From Leptodactylus fallax (lineage: Eukaryota; Chordata; Amphibia; Anura; Leptodactylidae), in assembly GCA_947044405.1 (NCBI GenBank), contig CAMRHE010000055.1:1296501-1360500 (forward strand): 64,000 nt of DNA. Reading direction: 5' to 3'. Below are positions 12,800 to 22,731 of the stretch, in pieces; within the stretch, counting starts at the first letter, position 1; the number at the start of each line of letters is the position of its first letter. The notes beneath the pieces are model-generated. The model had not been told where the DNA came from, made no database searches, and saw only the letters and a program-made list of their open reading frames with translations. The position numbers and the translations under genes were made by a program.

Positions 12800-13980
12800 G
12801 ACAATGTACTACAAAATAGCCCCCAATATTGCTGATGTTGTACCCCTTCGGGGTGCACCTTTGGAGAACAAACTCCTGTAATACAGTAATACTGTATGGG
12901 AACAAATACATACATTAGGATATAGATATATCTGTGTGAGGTGCTTTAACGGATGGAAATGTTTCTAATGCAATATGGTATTTTCCAAAGTACAAGTCTG
13001 CTGATTTAAAAGGGAAGTGAAACTGCTTAGAAAGCGTTCTCTTCAATGAATTATTCTCCGCATCAAATGCAAATGCAGGAAGACTCGCACTAGGCAGATC
13101 TGCTTTTGGGGACTCAGTATTCTGCAAATATCTTTGAATCAAGTAGAAGGATAGAAACAGATTATTCATCTGCACCAGACCTGTCATTGGGGAAAAAACA
13201 TCTTTATTTGCTTTATGGCAAAACAAGTGTAAATATAATGAGTAGAATTTAGGAAAAATAAAGAAATCTGCTCATTAAAATAACTAAGACTCCTTTTTGG
13301 GATGGGAAAGCTCAGAGAAAGCAGCAGATGGTGTTCGGCACAATAGATGGTGCAGCGGGCCCAGCTCCCTTTAGAAGGGAAAATTGGTATAGGATTATAA
13401 AAGTTTAATAAGTCAGTTTATTTTAATATAATGCAATGTTGTAAAACAGAGAAATCCATATATGAAAAATGTACATAAGAGGTTGAAGTAGAAGGAAAGT
13501 GCAAACACTTTGGGGAGGAAAGGGGTTGCATAGAGCTAGTCCCACTATGGCAGCCCTACCTAGGTATCTTCTATCAGCAATGATGTAATTCTGATCTGAT
13601 TGGTAATTAATAGAGCTAAGACGCAATACCAGGCACAACCTATAGGCAAGTGTGGCGCTGTTTCTAAGAAAAAAAAAATCTTTTCAATTCTAATTCAACT
13701 AACTCGTTTAGTCAGTCCAGTCACTCATTATGGGTCCTTTACCAGCTCTACCATAGTGAAAATACGTTTTGTTTTGTTTTAATTTACTTACTATGTGCTG
13801 GATCTGACTGTAGGGTTCTGGGGCTCTTCTGAACACGAAGGCTTCCCAAATGCCCATATGGGCAGTTCTCTGATTTCAGATGTCGCATATAAAGAGTTAA
13901 ACAGTTGCAGCGAATTTTAAGTTGGCTTTTTCAATGACTTTTGTTGTGTGATATGCTGTAGCAAGTTATGAAATTCAAGT
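12800..13980. other. Unassigned intergenic sequence
   Basis: No gene, RNA gene or complete repeat was recognised. One arm fragment (GCACAACCTATAGGCAAGTG, then TGGCGCTGTTT) lies near 13634-13665. Confidence 0.4.
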
Positions 13981-14105
13981 TAAAGGGGTTGCCCAACCTT
14001 TTCATATTAAAGGCCTGACCTAAGGATATCAGATTGGTGGGGGATGCGACCTCTTGGACCCCCGCTGATCAGTTGTCCTAGGGGCAGATGATTCCACCCA
14101 TTGTG
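13981..14105 (+). repeat. Fragment of AAAGGGGTTGCCC / ATCAGATTGGTGGGGG repeat
   Basis: It starts TAAAGGGGTTGCCCAACC and includes GGATATCAGATTGGTGGGG and ACCCCCGCTGATCAG, the wording of the family at 7048 and 7886 in a fuller version. Confidence 0.55.
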
Positions 14106-14379
14106 TAGTTGCCATTTCAGGTTGCTGCTGCTCTTCAAGTAAAAGGCACAGCACGACCAATGGATTAAGCTGTATTATTCCTGCTCTTTCCACCATGAAG
14201 TTCCAAAAGTCAGCAACTGTGTATAATCAATCCCCCAGGAAATAGTGTATATAGCGCATATTCCTCATACAGTCTCACTGTCTAAGCAATGTTGGCACTA
14301 AACATCTGGATGTAAAAGCTATGGATATCTGTCATTATTGAATTTCATGTATTTTGTGCTAAAAAACTTCTAATTCAGT

Positions 14380-14860
14380 TTATTTTATCATTTTGTTTAG
14401 CTAGAGACTGGCATGTTTTCCACTACATAGCAAGCGGCAGAATGCCATTCTGTGCTACAATCTGTTAAATGAACTTTCTAATAAGTTTATGACACCTCCT
14501 GAAGCTAATCTATGCTCAAATCTGAAAAAATAAGAGTACATGAAATAGAATACATCTTGGATAAACTTCAGGAGTCTGAACATGTCAGCAGGGAGGTCTG
14601 TCTGAATGGAGTGCTTATGGAGGATCCTTTTTGCTGTGCCTAGCTAACGCTTTTAAGATAATTTGCAATAAATAGATTTGTATTTGAAATTGTTCTTGAG
14701 TATTTTTTTTACTATATTGTTTGCAGTTGGGACTGGCAGGGCACTCGTGTGTGGGCCGATCAATCAAGTACTCTCCTGGAACCACATGGATCAATGGGTA
14801 AGATGACTTATTTTACTTTTTGTATTCTATTTAGTAAAATTTAGCACTGCTTACACTGAC
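14380..14860 (+). repeat. Locally triplicated unit, copy 1
   Basis: The stretch starting TTTTGTTTAGCTAGAGACTGG is repeated at about 18800 and 19330 (shared blocks: ACTACATAGCAAG, CACCTCCTGAAGCTAATC, TATGCTCAAATCTGAAA). This copy also holds the candidate exon at 14727-14797. Its 3' part (TTTTGTATTCTATTTAGTAA and CTGACCATACACATGAGA) matches copy 2. Confidence 0.7.
14727..14797 (+). other. Candidate 71-bp exon inside the triplicated unit (weak)
   Basis: A pyrimidine-rich tract ending TATATTGTTTGCAG precedes it and G|GTAAGATG follows it. All three forward frames are open (for example WDWQGTRVWADQSSTLLE in one frame). In the second copy of the unit the corresponding boundary keeps a donor (CTG|GTGAGCTG). 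No protein family was recognised, so this is splice-signal evidence only. Confidence 0.2.
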
Positions 14861-14990
14861 CATACACATGAGATACCTGTGCTTAAAAAAAAACAAAAAA
14901 ACTCAGGTTCATTTAAAACGTATCTAAACTTTTGGACAACTTTAGATTTTCTGGCAGTATTTGTGTTACTAAAATTTTGTAATATACTTT

Positions 14991-15812
14991 AACAAAAAAC
15001 TAAATAGAGAAAAATGGCAAAAATATTAAGATATAGCAAATAAATAAAACTCAACTTTTATTAGAAAAATGTAAAACACATCCAATAATCAGATGTCACC
15101 CATAACTAGCCTAAGTGATCCTTTAGATAAACCTATCCTAATCAAGGTGGATACATAAGATACCCTTTAAAACCCCTTATATTGATACTGGAATATAGGT
15201 AAATCAACCGCAAGAAAATGCTGTATCTCTGCGGTAAAAGTTAAAACACCGCAGACCAATATAATAAAACTGCAGCAAGTTTCGCTAAAGCACTCAAAAT
15301 ATCCTTAACCTATAAATACTAGAGATGGTAAATCTAATACATTAGTGCAGTGGAGTTTCAAATTGCCGATAGAAAGCTCAAAACGCCACACCCAAACTAT
15401 ATACAGACTATGCTGAGAGGGCAGGAGACCATAGGCCCTATAAGGAGCATGATAAACCAAATGCCTGATCAAGTCCCTCTCATGATAATATATAATCTGG
15501 AGGCTTAACATTGAAGTACCGGCACCTACCATCTGGGCGTCGGGAACTGTGGTTTTTACCACATTTTTCTTGCTATCTGTGCATTTTTTCTCCATGAAGC
15601 TTGTAAACTCCCCTGATGAACCTGGTGTTAGGATTATCCACTAGGGGAAACGCGTAGAGAGATAAGGGAAAGAGGAGATTTATATTTCTTATAAGAGAGG
15701 GACTTGATCAGGCATGTGGTTGTCTGTTTTAAATTTTTCTAATAAGTTGAGTTTTAATTATTTGCTATATCTTTATATTTTTGACATTTTTCTCTATTTA
15801 GTTTGTTTTTGT
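14991..15812. mobile_element. Fold-back retroelement remnant, probably Penelope-like
   Basis: The two ends are inverted copies of each other: 14991-15083 (AAATAGAGAAAAATGGCAAA, ATATAGCAAATAAATAAAAC) against 15722-15810 (TTAATTATTTGCTATATC, TTTTTCTCTATTTAGTTT). A second inverted pair is ATGCCTGATCAAGTCCCTCT (15461-15480) against AGAGGGACTTGATCAGGCAT (near 15696-15715). The interior holds the hammerhead-like core at 15613-15655. No reverse transcriptase is readable. Partial inverted arrangements and hammerhead motifs are typical of Penelope-like elements, which is the basis for this call. Confidence 0.45.
15613..15655 (+). ncRNA. Hammerhead-ribozyme-like core
   Basis: An exact CTGATGA (15613-15619) is followed by a 7-bp stem CCTGGTG/CACTAGG (15621-15627 and 15639-15645, one G-U pair) with an 11-base loop. 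GAAA (15647-15650) and CGCGT follow. This is the order conserved core, stem II, conserved core of a hammerhead. A20/G46 next to the stem is a mismatch, and stems I and III with the cleavage triplet could not be assigned with confidence. Activity is therefore doubtful. Confidence 0.4.
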
Positions 15813-16438
15813 ATAAATTTTGACCCCTATTGGTATATATACTTTAACAAATATTGGTCTCTGAAATCCTACATAGTTTCACTGTCCCTTGTTTCTGTAT
15901 TGAGAGCTGTTTCTGCCTCTCACTGAATGTTACTGTGTATGGAGTACAGGGCTGGGTAATATGTAGTGAAAATAAAGGTAGGATTGGGTCACATCAAACC
16001 GTTATATCTCGGGCATTCTAAAACATACAAACTTGCTTTGAGGAGATTCTCTTTCATGTGACTAACCCTGTTCGCATTTACTATACACTTGTACTGTTTT
16101 GGGTCAATATGATCCAACCTATTAAAATGTTGATTTTAGCTACTGTAAGTGTTTTTTTTGAACACCCATTTCATTATTAAACTGTATGTGAACATGGTTG
16201 ATCATAAACAAATGAAAATTGAAATGAAAATAGTTTATTTTTTTCAGAAAAAAAAGGTTACACGGGCTGTTTGCAATTATGTTAGCTTTTAGCATTCTGC
16301 ACAAATAAACATGCTTATTTTAATTTACTATAACTTTAAATCTAACTAAATATAACTTTGTCAACATATTTTATAGAACAAAAGTAAAAATAAAAAAAGA
16401 ACGTCAGTTTTTTTTATCTATAAAAAGTTTGAACAGGT

Positions 16439-17425
16439 TCATTCATTTTTACATTGAGCACAATAATAAAACATGTCCTTTACAAAGATATTTTGCACAC
16501 CCAGCACGTGTTTTATGTCACAAGAAAATGGACAGAAGCTACACCTCTTTTTGGCCGGTAGCTGTGCTGGTGGAGGCCATTGAGTCTCTTGAGCATGCTG
16601 CTGGACACTTCACAATGGCGGCTGCTCCTTCACTTCTGGGGTTTACTTTTCTGGCTTTGATATACGGCCTAACTAGGGATTTTGCTAATTCTTCAAACAA
16701 CATTTTATGAAGCTTATTTCTGTTCCAATTGGGGTCGATTTCTCTCCATAAAACAAATGCATTGTATGCCGAAACATCCAGAATGTTGTAAAACATCATT
16801 GGCCAACGATTAGTTTTGCGTTTGTGTATGTTGATATTGCTTGATCTAGTATATCAACTGCCCCTTTTGTGGCATTATAATCTAATACCATGTCCGGCTT
16901 TTTGTCTTCTCGATTACTGATTGCATTGTCATGATGCATTGTGTTCATTAGAGTTACCTGTTTATTTTTTTGGGGAACATAAGACAACTGTTGTATCTCC
17001 AGAACTATACACTTCTCTTTTATAAGGATACCTGGCGGCAGTTCTGGCTTGTTTTTCCTTATAGTACCCAGCGTGGTAAGTTGTCTTTTGCAACATCTGG
17101 CCCAGTGGGTAGGATGTGATAAAGTTGTCACATGTGACTTTGTCCTTTTAGTCCATGAGTCAAATCGAGAACTCGCATACCCTGATTTTTTTCAGCTCTC
17201 TCTCCAGGGTTTCTTGTATACACTTGAGCATTTTGAACGTTTGCTGTCACAGTGTCCATACCTTGATGCTGTACTTTGCTGGCTTACTCGGTATGTATTG
17301 TCTGAATGGGCGCCTACCTCGGAATGCCACCAGTTCATTGACAGTTACAGCTTCACCAACATTATATAATTGTGGTAGACATTATCCCAATTTTGAAATT
17401 CTGCTCAGTCACAACTTGATTTAAC
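16439..17425 (-). pseudogene. piggyBac transposase pseudogene (C-terminal two thirds)
   Basis: piggyBac transposases cut at TTAA using an RNase H-like DDD catalytic core. Readable pieces from N to C: GRRPFRQYIPSKPAKYSIKVW (near 17270-17330), GMRVLDLTHGLKGQ (near 17150-17190), VTCDNFITSYPLGQMLQK (near 17080-17130), LTTLGTIRKNKPELPP, LMNTMHHDNAISNREDKKPD, KGAVDILDQ, and MMFYNILDVSAYNAFVLW. A terminal cysteine cluster (CSFC, CAQC) ends at TGA 16439-16441. Four or more frameshifts separate the pieces. The first catalytic aspartate position is asparagine (codon 17337-17339). The second (17127-17129) and third (16853-16855) are kept. About 250 N-terminal residues are missing. It is a fossil, not a domesticated gene. 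Confidence 0.85.
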
Positions 17426-17493
17426 ACTATGAAAAAAAAAAAATGAGAAAGCTCTATAACCAGTTTCACAACAAAAAGAGCTTACATTACAGT

Positions 17494-17621
17494 AAGGGCC
17501 CCATCGCTCTCCCAGTGATGAAGTGCAGTGTGACTGCTACACTTGCGATGCTGGAGCCTCACGTTTGTGATTTTGCAGCATCACAATCGCAGGGTGCATG
17601 TGTATGGTGTGATGGGGCCCT
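17494..17621 (+). repeat. Small fold-back MITE inside piggyBac
   Basis: AAGGGCCCCATCGC at the left end is mirrored by GTGATGGGGCCCT at the right end. Inner words (GATGCTG..., TGCAGCATC) also pair. It is 128 bp long with no coding capacity, lying upstream of the piggyBac reading frame. Confidence 0.5.
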
Positions 17622-17897
17622 GAAACAGACCCTGTTCAAATCTGTACTCAGTGCTCATCCATGCAGTCAATATATCACAGCAGTGAGAATACACCCACTC
17701 CTAAACAGTCACTCTGCTTTGTCACAATGGCACATTAGCTTACTTCATGGCACAGTAAATCAAAAATGACTTTACAATATGCACCCTTTTCAAGAATGAG
17801 ATGAAGTACACAGGAAAACAAATAAATTTTGTAAGCAGAAATTAGTGACCTGTAAAACTGTTTGGGTCATATTGACCCAAACCGTACAAGTAACAAT

Positions 17898-18056
17898 CAG
17901 CGTGTAGCAAAAAGTAAAAAAAAAAAAAAAAACTCATAGTAAAGAACCCCTCAATAAAGAAAAGTCCATCACAAATTTCAGATCCGCATGAAAAATCATC
18001 TACAGGGTCTCAAATTTCACTTCGTGTCATAGACCCGAGCAGTACAGCAGGGTTAA
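17898..18056 (-). mobile_element. Second piggyBac-like terminus ending at TTAA
   Basis: Read on the minus strand from 18056, the sequence begins TTAACCCTGCTGTACTGCTC and continues GGGTCTATGACACG. This is the usual form of a piggyBac end (TTAA + CCC...). No partner end was found, so this is either a solitary older terminus or the true right end of the element at 16077. Confidence 0.45.
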
Positions 18057-18547
18057 AGGGGTTGTCTAGGGGAAAATAGACAACCCATATAAGTATTTAA
18101 TCAGCTGGGGCAGAAAAAAAAAAAAAAAAATAAAAAATCTTCACACTCGCTTTTCCGCCGTGCTTGGTTGCCTCCGTCCACAGTCCGGTCTTCAGTCCCG
18201 TGCTGACATGTGGCGGAAGTCCCAGCCGCACGTGACCGCTGAGGCCAATCAGTAGCCTCAGGGAAGAGCCTGCCATGTCACTACATGTGACATCACGAGT
18301 CTCTGCCTTAGGCCTGCTGAGCCAACTGATTGGCCTCAGTAGTCACGTGACCGCTGAGGGCAATCAGCAACTTCAGCAGAACTCAGGAAGAGGCCCGGGA
18401 GAAGCTGCCTAAGCAAGAAGTACCGGAACACACCGAAGCATCAGGGACAGGAGTATTTTTTATTTTATTTTTATTTTATTTTTTTTATAAATTTTCACCT
18501 CTGCCAGTTGTCCAGGCATTTAAAAAAAATGCCTGGACAACCTCTAA
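18053..18547 (+). repeat. Fold-back MITE, TTAAAGGGGTTGTC family (copy 2)
   Basis: It starts TTAAAGGGGTTGTCTAGG and ends ATGCCTGGACAACCTCTAA. The left has an inner CTGGGGCAGAAAAA, mirrored by TTTTCACCTCTGCCAG on the right. The core contains AGTCACGTGACCGCTGAGG and two GATTGGCCTCAG/GAGGCCAATCAG palindromic halves. Its first four bases are the TTAA of the adjoining piggyBac-like end. Confidence 0.75.
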
Positions 18548-18799
18548 GGTTGCGGTGCTATCTAAATTATTTCCAGAGATAACACTGGTTGAAAACAGTA
18601 GGAATTGGGATATTTATATCATAATATATAGCTGCATAAAATATCCTAATGTGAACTTCGTGTCATATGAAATAAATCTATGTCATATGACACCAAAGCA
18701 CCAATTTCTCACAGAATGGGTCCAAAATTTGTTAAAGTATATTACAAAATGTATTGATAAATACTACCAGCAAATCAAAAGTTGTCTGAACATTTAGTT

Positions 18800-19290
18800 A
18801 TGCTTCTACAGAGGCTGACATGTATTCCACTACATGGCAAGTTGCACAATGCTATTCTTGGCTAAAATCTCTTACATGGGCTTTCATAGGTTTACCGCAC
18901 CTCCTGAAGCTAATCTATGCTCAGATCTGAAAGAAAATAAATGTAAGTCAAATAGGAATACAACTTGGGCAAATTTCAATAGCGCAAAGAGGGGCTGCAG
19001 AGTTTGTAGAGGTTTAGCACAGAACAGCGATCTGCAGCTTTATCTGTAGCAGTACATGTAAACCACTTCATACAAACAAAGCAACATTTTTAATTAAACA
19101 CTATGACTAGTGACACTATGACTAAGCTGACAGGACAGTCTGAAATGTGTCAGTGGGGGATTGTCTAGATGAAGCTCTTATCTCTGATTATACAAGTGCT
19201 CTCGGAACTGCATGAATCTACTGGTGAGCTGACTTTTGTATTCTATTTCTAGTAAAAAGTTTTTATACTGATCATACACGAGAAACAAAA
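18800..19290 (+). repeat. Locally triplicated unit, copy 2
   Basis: It shares CACCTCCTGAAGCTAATCTA, TGCTCAGATCTGAAA and the 3' stretch TTTTGTATTCTATTTCTAGT with copy 1 at 14380. It is followed directly, head to tail, by copy 3. Confidence 0.7.
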
Positions 19291-19319
19291 AAAAAAAAAA
19301 ATTGTAATCGTTTCATTTA

Positions 19320-19590
19320 ACATTTTGTTTAAATTGACTAGAGACTGGCATGTATTCCCCTACATAGCAAGCTGCACAATGCTATTCTGTGCTATAATTT
19401 ATCAGATTAATTTATTATACCTCAGAAGTTAATCTGCATTCAAATCAGTAAAGAATACAATAAATGTATATCAAATAGGATTACATTTTAGGAAGAGTTC
19501 AGGAGAGCAAAGAGCGGGTCTCTGGACAGAATTGTCAGATTCAGCACAGAACAGCTTCTGATGGAAGTCATCTTTGGTGTAAAGAAAAGA
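19320..19590 (+). repeat. Locally triplicated unit, copy 3 (shorter)
   Basis: It begins CATTTTGTTTAAATTGACTA and GAGACTGGCATGTATTCC. Shared words with copy 2 include AAGCTGCACAATGCTATTC and AGCACAGAACAGC. The 3' half seen in copies 1 and 2 is absent. Confidence 0.7.
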
Positions 19591-20085
19591 AAACTAGAAG
19601 ACTAGAATATTCTTCTATTGTCTCGTATCAGCTTTTACTCACTTGTTTTTCAAATTCTGTCTTCCGGCCACCAGATTGTGTCTGTAGTAAACATGTATCA
19701 TTAATCTGACAGCAGTGCAGCATCCAGCAGGCACTCATAACACCAGCCCTGAGATTTACCATCTCATCAGTTTACAATATTTCTGCTCGGCTAACTGTAA
19801 GATTGAGTGTAACAAAGTGCGTCTAGGAAAATAAGATGTGTGCCTTCTTTTTATATGTGAAATTACAGCCTGTGATTGTGTCATTCAGCCTCGGCGTTCA
19901 AGGAGGTAAAAAGGTTCTGATTATATTACAGATGTAACCTAATTAAAATGCATTATTATTTTTAAATATGCTATCAACACGCTCCAGCGCCTCCGCTGAC
20001 TACATCAAGTCCCAGGGCTGTCACTACACACTGTGATTTATGAGATTTAAAGCATACTAGCTAGGTGGTCTTTACTTGGAGAATT
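19591..20085. other. Unassigned intergenic sequence
   Basis: No gene or repeat boundary was recognised. Confidence 0.35.
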
Positions 20086-20547
20086 AGGTCCCTTTTGGGA
20101 CGTACTTCTGAATTGTCTTCACGCCTAAGATGCTTCTCAACTCTGACCTGCTCACGTGAGGCGCTCCCAGCTCTAGCATCATATTGGTCCAACAGACGCT
20201 CTCCACTTCTGACATCACAGCACTATACTGGCTAACCGAAGATGTTCTCAGCTGACATCCTAGCATTATAATGGTCCACCTGAGTTTGCCATTTCAGACT
20301 TCTGAATGTCATACGACTACATGAAATGCTCTCCAGACTACAGCTCTGACATCCCCGCACTGGACCGATACACCTGAGGTTCCCCGCAGCTCTGATATCC
20401 TAGTGCTGAACTAACTCATTGGAGGAGTTCTCAAGTTAAGACATCACAGATGTTCCCCAGCTCTTACAACCTAGGTCCACCTGAGGTGCTACACACCTGA
20501 CATCCTAGTCCTGAACTAACTCATTGGAGTTCTCAAGTTAACACATC

Positions 20548-20963
20548 TGTAGCGATGCTAGTTACCTGATCTGGAGTCAAATTGGTGAGACAATGGCACA
20601 GTACTTAAACAGTAGTAGATGAGTTAAGTAGCAGGAATAGTACCACAGGAGTAAGAAGCAACCGTGGTCAGACATATGCATGAGTCAGTACACAGGAGCA
20701 GAAGAGTAATGTGAGGATCAGGGTAAACAGGAAGCAGACAGCCAGAATAATCAGGTACAGGATGGAGTAAGCTGTGGGTTTATATAGGGATTGCTGTACT
20801 GTGATTGGCCAGAGAAGGTGAGATCCATAAGCTAGTCATTCCAATAAAAAGAACCAGGCTCAGCAAAGCAAAGAACAGGCTTCTACAATGGCATAATGGT
20901 CAAGGCTTCAGAACATGGCTGGGAAGTCAAGGGTTCAAGACCCAATGAGCTCAGTTCCTGACA
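20548..20963 (-). mobile_element. Solo LTR (family A, copy 1) in the 45-bp satellite
   Basis: About 416 bp are shared with 51580-52021. Ends are TGTAGCGATGC and TTCCTGACA (TG...CA form), with flanks ACATC/ACACC matching at 4 of 5 bases. The minus strand has a TATA-like TATATAAACCC (from + GGGTTTATATAGGG near 20778). No internal region is present. On the plus strand, near its right end, it carries tRNA-like A and B boxes. Confidence 0.65.
20889..20942 (+). promoter_or_regulatory. tRNA-like Pol III A and B boxes, antisense in LTR
   Basis: TGGCATAATGG (20889-20899) resembles an A box and GGTTCAAGACC (20932-20942) a B box, 32 bp apart. The second LTR copy has TGGTATAGTGG and the same B box at the same spacing. 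No acceptor stem can be formed, so it is not a tRNA gene. Confidence 0.35.
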
Positions 20964-21860
20964 ACACCACACTGACCTACGAGGTGTTCCCCAACTCTGA
21001 CAATCTAGTATTATACCAAGTCCACCTGAGAAGGCCTCAAACTCTGACATTCTAGCATTGGTCAGGACCACATGAGATTCTTCCCAGCTCTGACTTACTA
21101 GCATATCACATGTTCACTACCTCTGACATCCTAGTGGCCTACCTGATATGTTCTCCATTACTGATAACATTTTATTGGCTCCCCTAAGAGGTTTCCCTAG
21201 TTCTGACTTTCTAGCATACTGGCCCACTTTATGTCCTGCCCATTTTGATATCCTAGTATTGTAATGGCCTACCTGAGATGCCCTCAAGCTCTGATATTTT
21301 AGCCTTGGTCTGACCAAGATGAGATGATCTCCAGCATTAATATCAGTCTTACTGGACCACCTGATGCTCTCCATTACTGATAGCCTTGCATTTACTAGTC
21401 CATCTGATGTGCCCTCAGTTCTGACTTCCTAGCATCATACATGCTTACCTAAAGCATTCTGCAGATTGATATATTGTCAGAACAAATCTCAGATGGGCCA
21501 AGATAAGCAGCCCAACTGAGATGTTCTCCAGCTCTGACATTCTAACATTGGTCTGAGCCATCTGAGATGCCTTCCAGCCTTGACATTCTAGCATTGTGTC
21601 CCTACTGAGATGCTTCACAGCTCTGACATACTAGCATTGGCCAGGCCAACATGAAGTGCTCTGATATACTAGTATTGGTCAGGTCCACACGAGATGCACC
21701 CCAGTTGTGACATCGTAATCATATACTGGCCCACCTGAGATGCCCTCCAGCTCTGACATTCTAGTATTCTCTAATATGTTCCCTAACTCTGACTTTCTTG
21801 CAGCAGACTAACCTATCTGATATGCTCCCCAGCTATTACAGCTTACCATTGGAATTGGCC

Positions 21861-22730
21861 TATTTACAGAACTAACCACTCAAAATAATCTGACTGCTGG
21901 GATACCCAGAAATCATAAGAATTTATGCTGAGAGACCTACTGAATGGAGCGGTGGTCTGTTTGCTTGGTCACAGCTCCATTCACTTCCATGGTAAATGGA
22001 ACATTTTTCCCTGATAAGATATATTACAAAATTACTTCTTGTAATATAGATTCACACATTGTTAAAAGTTAGTGACCATTTAGCAAGTTATTTTAAGGCT
22101 TGCTACAAAGCAATAATTTTTGTATACTTTGTGTAACGTAATAGCTGCACAGAGTTGTGGGTATTTAGTAAATCACTACCCAATGAAACATCCCCATGGA
22201 AGCCATCTAATGTCATAGAACCCCACTGTGGTTAGTCAATGCTATCCATCTATAAGAGCGTTCAGAGAATGTTCTGTGTGTCAATTGATGTCATTTCAAT
22301 GCAAAATAGAATACCTGCTATTTGTTCTGCATGATACAAACAATGCCTATGTGAAGCGCACAATATTTCATTTCACAGGTACAGAAATAATTAAGTGGCA
22401 GCATTTAGACCCATGCTGTGAAATGGCGGCTCGCCTTGACACCACCGAGAGGTAGAGAATGTGGAATAGCGGTACAATAAAATAAACTGCTCTATGGTTT
22501 CATGCTGAGTTCATCATTACAGAAGAATCTGAAGCGCTGATACCAGGGGTCAATAGTAAATAACTTGATTTAATAAAAAAAAATGTAAACAATCCATATG
22601 TCAATCCAATTAATTCTCATTGTACTGTGCTATTTAGTGACTATTTAGGGAGATAAGAGGATCAATGACCCCATAACCGTCTGTATACATTTTTGGAAAC
22701 AAGACACTAGTTCTGGTACGGAGAGTCTGA
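21861..22730. other. Unassigned intergenic sequence
   Basis: AT-rich, with no gene. Short open frames show no family motif. Confidence 0.4.
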
Positions 22731-22731
22731 A

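Larger units (their letters stand above)
16077..17897 (-). mobile_element. Decayed piggyBac-type transposon
   Basis: Ends are imperfect inverted repeats: ACTTGTACTGTTTTGGGTC plus AATATGATCC on the left (near 16087-16114), and its inverted match GGGTCATATTGACCC plus AAACCGTACAAGT on the right (near 17861-17895). The expected TTAA has decayed to TTTA/TTAC, so outer limits are approximate. The minus strand encodes a C-terminal piggyBac transposase remnant. The 5' non-coding part carries a small MITE at 17494-17621. Confidence 0.75.
20086..21860 (+). repeat. Degenerate ~45-bp tandem repeat (satellite), split by an LTR
   Basis: A unit of about 45 bp recurs with heavy divergence. Its consensus wording is CCACCTGAGATGCTCTCCAG, CTCTGACATTCTAGCATTGG, TCTGA. 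Excluding the LTR at 20548-20963, about 1.36 kb, or roughly 30 units, are visible. Divergence and length variation mark it as an old array. No reading frame persists. Confidence 0.75.

Noticed and set aside
16539..17131. A domesticated piggyBac-derived host gene.
   Set aside because: At least four frameshifts, a lost first catalytic aspartate and missing N-terminal region show neutral decay.
17049..17424. Plus-strand open frames of about 90-106 codons.
   Set aside because: They are antisense to the piggyBac transposase pseudogene.
20889..20942. A tRNA gene at the A/B-box pair.
   Set aside because: No acceptor or full anticodon stem can be formed, and the element is part of a repeated LTR.
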